Of a stretch of 62,150 bases of DNA, positions 1 to 12,000 are shown in pieces. Both the position numbers and the translations under genes were made by a program. The stretch's first letter is position 1. Every line of letters begins with the position of its first letter. The DNA is from a virus, in IMG/VR virus record IMGVR_UViG_3300034284_001445, positions 1-62,150 of that record; one strand, written 5' to 3'. Below the pieces are notes generated by a model that was not told the origin of the DNA, did no database searches, and was given only the letters and a program-made list of their open reading frames with translations.

Positions 1-3000
1 AGGTGTTGATGGTAGTTTTGGAACTTCAGGGTTGTCAGGTGAGTCTGGATCAACAGGTTCAGATGGTTCTTCAGGAGCTGACGGTAGTTTTGGAACTTCA
101 GGTCAATCTGGTACGTCTGGTTCAACTGGATCCGATGGATCTTCAGGAAACGATGGTAGTTTTGGTACAAGTGGTCAATCTGGTGAAAGCGGATCAACTG
201 GTACAGATGGTATTAGTGGTAATAATGGTTCCAACGGAACTTCAGGTATAAGCGGAGAATCAGGATCAAGTGGTACAAATGGTGTTGATGGTGTTGATGG
301 TGTTGATGGTACATCAGGTGTTTCAGGTTCCAACGGAACCTCAGGTATAAGTGGTGAATCTGGATCAAATGGTACTTATGGATCTTCAGGAAACGATGGT
401 TCCTTTGGAACTTCAGGTCAATCTGGTGAATCTGGTTCAACAGGTACAGATGGTAGTAGTGGTAATAATGGTTCCAACGGAACCTCAGGTATAAGTGGTG
501 AATCTGGGTCAACTGGAACAGACGGATCGAGTGGTTTAGATGGTTCTTTCGGAACATCTGGTCAATCAGGGGAATCTGGTAGTACAGGTACTGACGGTTC
601 TTCAGGAAATGATGGTAGTTTTGGAACTTCAGGTTTAAGTGGTGAAAGTGGTTCTACAGGATCCGATGGATCTTCAGGAAATAATGGTTCCAATGGGACT
701 TCAGGTGTTTCAGGTGAATCTGGTAGTAATGGAACAGATGGTTCTTCAGGAGTTTATGGTTCCTTTGGTTCAAATGGTCGAAGTGGGGAGTCAGGTTCAA
801 ATGGTAGTGATGGTTCTTCAGGTTTAAATGGTGTTAACGGTGTTTCAGGTGTCTCTGGATCAGACGGTACATCGGGTTTATCAGGTGTTGATGGTTCTTT
901 TGGTACATCTGGATTGTCAGGTGAATCAGGATCAACTGGGTCTGATGGATCTTCAGGAAATGATGGGTCTTATGGCACATCTGGTCAATCAGGTACGTCT
1001 GGGTCAACTGGGTCTGATGGATCTTCAGGAAATGATGGGTCTTATGGTACATCTGGATTGTCAGGTGAATCAGGTTCAACTGGAACAAACGGTTCTTCAG
1101 GAGCTGACGGCTCCAATGGAACCTCAGGTATAAGTGGTGATAGTTCTTCTTCAGGTACATCAGGGTCAAGTGGATCAAATGGTACTTCAGGTATAGATGG
1201 TGAAAGTAATTTATCATCAACATCAGGGACCTCAGGTAGTTCGGGTTCAACTGGAACATCAGGTATTGGTGGGGATAGTAATTTATCATCAACTTCAGGA
1301 ACATCTGGATCAAGCGGTTCTTCAGGATCAACTGGTACAAATGGTACTGCTGGTGCGTCAGGTTTAAGTCAATTTTCAGGTTCTTCAGGAACAGCTGGTT
1401 CTACAGGTACAAATGGTACTTCTGGTTTATCAGCAAACTCAGGATCATCAGCAACTTCAGGCAGCTCTGCTACTTCAGGTTCTAATGGTTCATCAGGAGC
1501 GTCAGCTTCTTCAGGCAGCTCTGCAACAAGTGGTACGGTTGGTTCTTCAGGCTTAAGTGCATCATCGGGTTCGTCAGCGACTTCAGGTACAAACGGTACC
1601 TCAGGTTTGAGTGCAAATAGTGGTTCATCAGCAACTTCAGGTACTTCAGCTACATCAGGTAGTTCAGGTTCATCAGGTACAAGTGGGGCTTCTGCTTTAA
1701 GCGGTAGTTCAGCTACATCAGGATCATCAGCAACTTCAGGTACAAACGGTACCTCAGGTTTAGCTGCTAATTCGGGTTCTTCGGCTTCTTCTGGTTCGTC
1801 TGCAACGTCAGGAACGGCTGGAAGTTCTGGTTTAAGTGCATCATCTGGAAGTTCAGCTTCTTCAGGTACATCTGCAACTAGTGGTTCGGCAGGTTCAAGT
1901 GGAGCTTCAGCTTCTTCAGGTACATCTGCAACATCAGGTTCTTCAGCTACAAGTGGAACAGCTGGTACATCAGGTTCATCAGGGGCATCAGCATCTTCAG
2001 GAACATCAGCATCATCTGGTTCATCTGCAACTTCAGGAACAGCTGGTACAAGTGGTTTATCAGCTAATTCAGGGTCTTCAGCAACAAGTGGTTCATCAGC
2101 AACTTCGGGTACAACAGGTACAAGTGGTTTAGCTGGTTCAAGTAAAACATCTGGTTCATCAGGAACTTCAGGTTCAAGTGGGGTTGATGGTGCTGATGGT
2201 ATTTCAGCTATTTCAGCTACATCAGGATCTTCTGGTTCTTCAGGAACAAATGGTACTGGTGGTTTATCAGGTAATAGTGGTTCATCAGCAACTTCAGGTA
2301 GCTCTGCTACAAGTGGTACGGCTGGATCTTCAGGTTTAAGTTCTTCTGCTGGGTCTTCAGCAACAAGTGGAACTTCAGGTTCAACAGGTTCTGTTGGTTC
2401 ATCAGGGGCTTCCGCTTCTTCAGGAACATCAGCATCGTCTGGTAGTTCAGCTACTTCAGGTACAAATGGTACTTCAGGTTTAGCTGCTAATTCAGGTAGT
2501 TCGGGTTCAGCTGGTTCTTCAGGAACTTCTGCGACCTCAGGATCTTCAGGTTCAGCTGGGTCAAGTGGTGCGTCAGCTTCTTCAGGAACATCAGCATCGT
2601 CTGGTAGTTCAGCTACTTCAGGTACAAATGGTACATCAGGGTTGGCCGCTAACTCGGGTTCTTCAGCAACTTCAGGTAGCTCCGCTACCTCAGGAACGGC
2701 TGGAAGTTCTGGTTTAAGTGCATCATCTGGAAGTTCAGCTTCTTCAGGTACTTCAGGTACAAGTGGATCAGCTGGTTTTTCAGGCGCTTCAGCTTCTTCA
2801 GGTACATCTGCAAGTTCTGGTTCTTCTGCTACAAGTGGAACAAACGGTACTTCGGGATTGAGTTCAAATAGTGGTTCTTCAGCAACTTCAGGTAGCTCTG
2901 CTACGTCAGGAACAGCTGGAAGTTCAGGTTTAAGCGCTTCTTCAGGTACATCAGCGTCAAGCGGTACATCAGGTTCAACTGGTTCTAATGGTTCTTCAGG

Positions 3001-6000
3001 TGCTTCAGCTTCTTCAGGAACTTCGGCATCATCTGGTTCATCAGCAACTTCAGGTACAAATGGTACCTCAGGATTGGCTGCTAATTCGGGATCATCTGCT
3101 ACAAGTGGATCATCTGCGACTAGCGGTACATCAGGTTCTTCAGGAAGTTCAGCTTCTTCAGGGACCGCAGGTTCGAGTGGAAATAGTAATAGTTCTGGTT
3201 CATCAGGTACATCAGGTAGCTCAGCTACATCAGGTACAAACGGTACATCAGGATTATCTTCAAATAGTGGTAGTTCAGCAACATCAGGATCTTCAGCAAC
3301 TTCTGGAACCGCAGGTTCATCAGGGTTGAGTGCAAGTTCTGGTAGTTCAGCAACATCAGGAACCGCAGGTTCTACGGGATCATCAGGTTCTTCAGGAGCT
3401 TCGGCATCTTCAGGAACATCAGCATCGTCTGGTAGTTCAGCTACTTCAGGTACAAATGGTACGAGTGGTTTAAGTGCATTAAGCGGATCTTCAGCAACTT
3501 CAGGTAGTTCGGCTACCTCAGGAACAGCTGGATCTTCAGGTTTAAGTGCTTCAAGTGGTTCTTCAGCAACAGCTGGAACATCAGGTTCAGCTGGATCAGC
3601 TGGTTCTTCAGGAGCTTCAGCTTCCTCAGGAACTTCGGCATCGTCTGGTTCTTCTGCTACTTCAGGTACAAATGGTACTTCAGGTTTATCAAGATTGTCT
3701 GGTTCTTCAGCAACAGCTGGTACATCGGGTACCTCAGGTACTGATGGTCAATCTGCTTTAAGTGATACTTCAGGTACATCTGGTTCTTCAGGATCGACTG
3801 GTACTTCAGGAACTGATGGTGCTTCTGCATTGAGTAAATCAAGTGGTACATCTGGTTCTAGCGGATCTTCAGGATCAACTGGTACAAATGGTACGTCAGG
3901 CCTAAGCGCTAACTCGGGTTCTTCAGCAACTTCTGGTTCATCAGCAACTTCAGGTACAACAGGTACATCTGGTAGTTCTGCATTGAGTGGTTCAGCGGGT
4001 ACTTCAGCAACTTCTGGAACCGCAGGGTCTTCAGGATTAAGTTCATCTTCTGGTTCATCGGCAACTTCAGGAACCGCAGGTTCATCAGGTTCTAATGGAT
4101 CTTCAGGAGCATCTGCTTCTTCAGGAACTTCAGCTTCTTCTGGTTCATCAGCAACTTCTGGTACAAATGGTACCTCAGGTTTAGCTGCAAATAGTGGTTC
4201 AAGCGGTACATCAGCATCTTCTGGTACAACTGGTACTGCTGGTACAAATGGTTTATCTCAATTAAGCGGATCTTCGGCAACTTCAGGTAGCTCTGCTACT
4301 TCAGGAACAGCTGGTAGCTCAGGATTGAGCGCATCTTCGGGGAGCGCAGGTTCATCTGCTACTTCTGGAACAACAGGTACTTCTGGTAGTTCAGCGTTAA
4401 GTGGTAGCGCAGGTTCTTCTGCGACTTCTGGTTCTTCAGGATCAACAGGTTCTGCTGGTACTTCAGGTGCTAGTGCAAACTCTGGTAGCTCAGCAACAAG
4501 TGGTTCATCAGCGACTTCAGGTACAAATGGTACTTCAGGATTGGGTAGATTAAGTGGGTCTTCAGCAACAGCTGGTACATCAGGTACTTCAGGTACGGAC
4601 GGTCAATCAGCGTTAAGTGATACTTCAGGAACTTCTGGATCAAGTGGTTCTACAGGTACATCAGGAACTGATGGTCAATCAGGTTTAAGTAGATCTTCAG
4701 GTACATCTGGATCAAGTGGATCTTCAGGATCAACTGGTACAAATGGTACTTCAGGTTTATCGGCTAATAGCGGATCATCTGCAACAAGCGGTAGTTCAGC
4801 TACAAGTGGTACAACTGGTACATCAGGTAGCTCAGCATTAAGCGGTAGTTCAGGTTCGGCTGGTACATCAGCAACTTCAGGAACCGCAGGGTCTTCAGGT
4901 CTATCAGCAAGTTCTGGTTCAGCTGGAACATCAGCAACTTCAGGTTCAAGTGGTTCGGCTGGAACTTCAGGGGCTAGCGCATTAAGTGGTAGTTCAGCAA
5001 CTTCAGGTTCTTCTGGATCTACAGGTACTGCTGGTACATCAGGTGTTAGCGCAAATAGTGGTTCATCAGCAACTTCAGGTTCTTCAGCTACATCAGGTAC
5101 AATCGGTACTTCAGGTTTGTCAAGACTAAGCGGTTCTTCAGCAACAGCTGGTACATCAGGTACTTCAGGTACAGATGGTGTTTCTGCTACAAGTGATACA
5201 TCTGGTACATCTGGATCAAGTGGTTCAACTGGAACTTCAGGAACTGATGGTCAATCAGCATTAAGTAAATCTTCAGGAACTTCAGGTTCTTCTGGTTCAA
5301 GTGGTTCAACTGGTACAAACGGTACTTCAGGGTTGAGTTCGAATAGTGGTTCTTCAGCAACAGCTGGTAGTTCTGCAACAAGCGGTACAACTGGTACTTC
5401 AGGTAGTTCAGCATTAAGCGGTTCTGCTGGTAGCGCAGGTTCTTCTGCGACTTCAGGAACATCAGGTTCTAGTGGTTTAAGCGCATCTTCTGGTTCAGCG
5501 GGTACATCAGCTTCTTCAGGAAGTACTGGTTCAGCTGGAACATCAGGATTAAGTGCTAATTCTGGATCATCTGCAACTTCTGGTAGTTCGGCAACAAGTG
5601 GTACAATTGGTACATCAGGATTAAGTCAACTTTCAGGTTCTTCTGGATCTGCTGGTACATCTGCGACTTCAGGTACATCAGGATCAAGTGGTTCTTCAGG
5701 ATCAGCTGGTACTGACGGAGCATCTGCTTTAAGTAGAAGTTCAGGTACAAGTGGAAGTTCAGGATCAACAGGTACAAACGGTACATCTGGTTTATCTTCA
5801 AATAGTGGCTCTTCTGCAACAAGCGGTACATCAGCAACTTCAGGTTCGGCAGGTACAGTTGGTTCTTCAGCGTTAAGTGGTTCTAGTGGTTCAGCTGGTT
5901 CTTCAGCAACAGCGGGAACAAGTGGTTCTTCAGGATCAGCTGGTACAAGCGGTTTATCGGCAAACTCTGGTAGTTCAGCTACATCTGGTTCTTCCGCAAC

Positions 6001-9000
6001 TTCAGGTACAAACGGTACTTCAGGTTTAGGTAGATTATCAGGTTCTTCAGCAACGGCTGGTACATCAGGTACTTCAGGTACAGATGGCCAATCAGCTTTA
6101 AGCGATACTTCTGGAACAAGTGGTTCTTCAGGATCAACAGGAACTTCAGGAACTGATGGTCAATCATCGTTAAGTAGATCTTCAGGAACATCTGGTTCAA
6201 GTGGTTCAACTGGATCAAACGGTACAAATGGCGCTTCAGCAAATAGCGGTTCATCAGCAACCTCTGGTTCATCTGCCACTTCAGGTACAGTTGGTACATC
6301 TGGATTGTCTCAATTATCAGGTTCTTCTGGTTCTGCTGGAACATCTGCAACAAGTGGTACATCTGGTTCTTCAGGTTCAAGTGGTACATCTGGTACTGAT
6401 GGAGCTTCAGCATTAAGTAAATCAAGCGGTACGTCAGGTTCTAGTGGTTCTTCAGGATCAACTGGTACAAACGGTACATCTGGTTTATCTTCAAATAGTG
6501 GTTCTTCAGGAACATCTGCATCAAGTGGTTCAACAGGTTCTACTGGTACTTCAGGTGCAAGTGCAAATTCAGGTTCTTCAGCAACTTCTGGTAGTTCAGC
6601 TACAAGTGGTACTGCGGGTACCTCAGGATTGGGTAGATTAAGCGGATCTTCAGCAACAGCTGGAACCTCTGGTACATCTGGTACAGATGGTCAGTCAGCT
6701 TTAAGTGATACATCAGGAACTTCTGGATCATCAGGTTCTACGGGAACTTCAGGAACTGACGGACAATCTGGTTTGAGTAGATCTTCAGGTTCATCAGGAA
6801 CTGCTGGTTCTTCAGGATCAACTGGAACAAACGGTACGTCAGGATTAAGTTCAAATAGTGGTTCTTCAGCAACAGCTGGTAGTTCCGCAACATCAGGAAC
6901 AGCTGGAACATCTGGAGTATCACAATTAAGTGGTAGCTCAGGCTCAGCGGGTACTTCAGCAACAAGTGGTACATCAGGTTCTTCTGGTTCTTCAGGATCA
7001 GCGGGTACGGATGGTGCATCAGCGTTAAGTAGAAGTTCTGGTACATCTGGTTCAAGTGGTTCTACGGGTACAAACGGTACAAACGGAGCATCTGCTAATT
7101 CAGGTTCTTCAGCAACAGCTGGTAGCTCTGCTACAAGTGGTACTGCGGGTACATCTGGTTTAAGTTCATTAAGTGGTTCAAGTGGATCTGCTGGTTCTTC
7201 AGCGACTTCTGGTACAAGCGGTTCAAATGGAACAGCTGGTAACTCAGGATTATCTCAATTAAGCGGTTCTTCAGCATCTAGCGGTTCTTCAGGAACAAAT
7301 GGTACTTCAGGTTTGAGTAGATCTTCAGGTTCTTCAGGAACTTCGGGTTCTTCAGGTACAAATGGTACAGATGGTCAGTCTTCATTAAGTAGAAGTTCTG
7401 GTACATCAGGTAGTTCAGGTAGTACAGGTACAAACGGTACTAACGGTGCTAGCGCAAATAGCGGTTCTTCAGCTACTTCAGGTAGCTCAGCTACTTCAGG
7501 TACAATCGGTACTTCAGGTTTAAGTCAACTTTCAGGTTCTGCTGGAACTTCAGGTTCATCAGCATCTTCTGGTACGTCTGGTACAGTTGGTTCTTCAGCG
7601 TTAAGTGGTTCAGCTGGTAGCGCAGGTTCTTCTGGGACTTCAGGAACAGCAGGTTCTTCAGCGTTAAGTGGTTCTGCTGGTTCTTCAGCAACATCGGGTT
7701 CTTCTGGATCGACTGGTTCTAACGGAACTTCAGGTGCTTCAGCAAATAGTGGTTCTTCCGCAACTTCAGGATCTTCCGCAACTTCAGGTACAAATGGTAC
7801 CTCAGGATTGGGTAGATTAAGTGGGTCTTCAGCAACAGCTGGAACGTCAGGTACTTCAGGTACGGACGGTCAATCAGCGTTAAGTGATACTTCAGGAACT
7901 TCTGGTTCATCAGGTTCAACTGGTACTTCAGGAACTGATGGCCAATCATCATTAAGTAGATCAAGCGGAACATCTGGTTCTTCAGGATCTACAGGTTCTA
8001 ACGGAACTTCAGGTGCTTCAGCTAACTCAGGTAGCTCAGCTACATCAGGCTCTTCAGCAACATCAGGAACGGTTGGTACATCAGGATTGTCTCAGTTAAG
8101 CGGATCTTCAGGTAGTGCTGGATCAAGTGCAACTTCAGGAACATCAGGTTCATCAGGTTCATCAGCATCTTCAGGTAGCGCTGGTACAAGTGGTCAATCC
8201 GCAAATAGTGGATCGAGCGGTACTTCAGCGTCTTCAGGTTCTACGGGTACAAATGGTACTGCTGGTTTATCGGGATTGTCACAATTAAGTGGGTCAAGCG
8301 CATCAAGTGGTTCTTCAGGAACAACTGGTACCGCTGGTACAAACGGTTCATCAAGATTGTCAGGTTCTTCAGCAACAGCTGGTACATCGGGTACCTCAGG
8401 TACTGATGGCCAATCAGCATTAAGTGATACTTCAGGTACATCTGGTTCTTCAGGATCGACTGGTACTTCAGGAACTGATGGTCAATCAGGTTTAAGTAGA
8501 AGTTCTGGTTCAGCTGGAACATCAGGATCAAGCGGATCTACAGGTACAAACGGTACTGCGGGTGCTTCAGGTTTATCACAATTAAGTGGTTCTTCGGCAA
8601 CTTCAGGATCAAGTGGTACTAACGGTACTTCTGGTTTGAGTAGATCTTCGGGTTCTTCTGGAACTTCTGGGTCTTCAGGAACAAATGGTACAGATGGTGC
8701 TTCTGCTTTAAGTAGAAGTTCAGGTACAAGTGGTAGTTCAGGATCAACTGGTACCACTGGTACAAATGGTGCTAGTGCAAATAGTGGTTCTTCAGGAACT
8801 TCTGGTACATCAGCAACTTCAGGTTCAGCAGGTACAGTTGGTTCTTCAGCGTTAAGTGGTTCTTCGGGATCTTCAGCAACTTCAGGAACTTCTGGTTCAA
8901 GTGGTACAGCTGGTAACTCAGGTTTGTCACAATTGTCTGGGTCTTCAGCATCTTCAGGTTCTTCAGGAACAAACGGAACAAGCGGTTTAAGTAGATCGTC

Positions 9001-12000
9001 AGGTTCTTCAGGAACTTCTGGTTCTTCTGGAACAAATGGTACGGATGGTGCGTCTTCATTGAGTAGGTCTTCAGGAACATCTGGTTCTTCTGGTAGTACT
9101 GGTACGAACGGTACAAATGGTGCTTCAGCGAATAGTGGTAGCTCAGCTACATCAGGTTCTTCTGCTACTTCAGGTACTGCGGGTACAAACGGTTTATCAC
9201 AATTAAGTGGTTCTTCAGGATCAGCTGGTAGTTCGGCTACATCAGGTACATCTGGCTCAAACGGAACAGCTGGTAACTCGGGTTTATCTCAGTTAAGTGG
9301 TTCAAGCGCATCTTCTGGTTCTTCAGGAACAAATGGTACTTCAGGTTTAAGTAGATCGTCAGGTTCTTCTGGAACATCTGGTTCTTCTGGAACAAATGGT
9401 ACTGATGGCCAATCATCACTAAGTAGATCAAGTGGTACTTCAGGTAGTTCAGGATCAACTGGAACAGTTGGTACAAACGGTGCTTCAGCTAACTCTGGTT
9501 CTTCAGCGACTTCTGGTAGCTCAGCTACTTCGGGTACAATTGGTACATCTGGGTTAGGCAGATTGTCTGGGTCTTCAGCAACATCTGGTACATCTGGTAC
9601 TTCTGGTACAGATGGTCAGTCAGCATTAAGTGATACTTCAGGAACTTCAGGTAGTTCAGGATCAACAGGTAGTTCAGGTACTGACGGAGCATCTGCTTTA
9701 AGTAGAAGTTCAGGCACAAGTGGTTCTTCAGGTTCTACGGGTACAAATGGTACAGTTGGTTCAAGTAATAATAGTGGTTCAGCTGGAACTTCTGGTAGCT
9801 CAGCTACTTCGGGTACAGTTGGTACATCAGGTGTTGCCGCAAATAGTGGTATATCTGTTACATCAGGAACTTCAGGAACATCTGGTTCAAGTGGTTCTAA
9901 AGGTACTGACGGTACTGCGGGTGTATCGGGTGCGTCAGCATCTTCAGGTTCATCAGCAACCTCTGGTTCTACGGGAACAAACGGAACAGCTGGTAATTCT
10001 GGATTGTCTCAATTAAGTGGTTCATCTGCTTCTTCAGGTTCATCGGGAACAACTGGTACTGCTGGTACAAACGGTTCGAGTAGATTAAGTGGGTCTTCAG
10101 CAACAGCTGGAACTTCAGGTACATCTGGAACTGATGGCCAATCAGCATTAAGTGATACTTCTGGAACTTCAGGTAGTTCTGGATCAACAGGTACGTCAGG
10201 TACAGATGGTCTTTCTGGATTAAGTAGAAGTTCTGGGTCATCAGGAACTGCTGGTTCTTCAGGATCAACTGGTACTAACGGTACATCTGGTTTATCAGGT
10301 GCTTCAGCATCTTCTGGTAGCTCTGCTACTTCAGGTTCTACTGGTACAAACGGAACCGCTGGTAACTCAGGTTTATCTCAGTTAAGTGGTTCTAGCGCAT
10401 CTTCGGGGTCTTCAGGAACAAATGGTACGGTTGGTACATCAGGTTTATCAAGATTAAGCGGATCTTCAGCAACAGCTGGAACCTCTGGTACTTCTGGTAC
10501 AGACGGTCAATCAGGTTTAAGTAGAAGTTCTGGTTCAGCTGGAACTTCAGGTTCAAGTGGTTCTACAGGTACAAATGGAACATCAGGTAATGCTGGTAAT
10601 AGTGGTTTAAGTTCAACTTCAGGTAGCTCTGCAACTTCAGGTTCAACTGGTACAAATGGTACAGCAGGTAACTCAGGTTTGTCACAATTGTCTGGGTCTT
10701 CTGCTTCTTCAGGTTCTTCTGGTTCTTCAGGAACAAATGGTACTTCAGGTTTAAGTAGATCTTCAGGTTCTTCAGGAACTTCAGGTTCTTCTGGAACAAA
10801 TGGTACGGATGGTCAGTCTGCTTTAAGTAGAAGCTCAGGAACTTCAGGTTCTTCAGGTTCAACTGGTACGAATGGTACATCAGGTTTAAGTTCAAATAGT
10901 GGATCAAGTGCGTCAAGCGGTTCAAGTGGTTCTTCAGGAACAAATGGTACTGCTGGTTTAAGTAGGTCTTCTGGTTCTTCTGGAACAAGCGGTTCTTCTG
11001 GAACAAATGGTACCGATGGTCAATCTAGTTTAAGTAGATCTTCAGGAACATCTGGTAGTTCAGGGTCAACTGGTACAAACGGAACTGCTGGTAACTCAGG
11101 TTTATCACAATTAAGTGGTTCTTCAGCATCTAGCGGTTCTACAGGTACCGCTGGTACCGCTGGTTTATCAAGATTGTCAGGTTCTTCTGGATCTTCTGGT
11201 TCTTCAGGAACAAATGGTACAGATGGTCAGTCTGGTTTAAGTAGAAGTTCGGGAACCGCTGGTTCTTCAGGTTCAACTGGTACAGCGGGTAATAATGGTG
11301 CGAGTAATAACTCAGGTTCATCAGGCACATCTGGTTCTAATGGTACTTCAGGTAATGCTGGAAATATAGGTGCTAGTGCATTAAGCGGGTCTTCAGGATC
11401 GACTGGTACAAATGGTACTACAGGTATAATCGGTGGTAATGGTTTATCAGCTAACTCTGGTAGTTCAGCGTCTTCAGGATCAACTGGTACAAATGGTACA
11501 TCAGGTTTAAGTAGATCGTCAGGTTCTTCAGGAACTTCTGGTTCTTCTGGAACAAATGGTACTGATGGTGCGTCTTCATTGAGTAGATCAAGTGGTACTT
11601 CAGGTAGTTCAGGTAGTACTGGTACTGCTGGTACTGACGGTATTTCTAGAATAGCAGGTTTTGCGGGTACTTCAGGTACTTCAGCAACTTCAGGTACAAT
11701 TGGTACGGTTGGTAACAATGGTGCTAGTAATAACTCAGGTTCTTCAGGAACTTCTGGTTCTTCAGGTTCAACTGGTACAAACGGAACTGCTGGTAACTCA
11801 GGTTTATCACAATTAAGTGGTTCTTCAGCATCTTCAGGTTCTTCAGGATCAACTGGTACTGCTGGTACAAATGGTTTAGCTGTTGGTTCTGGTATAAGTA
11901 CTCTATCAGGTTCTTCAGGATCAACTGGTACAAACGGTACAAATGGTAATGCTGGTAACATCGGTGCTTCAGCTAATAGTGGATCTTCAGGATCAACTGG

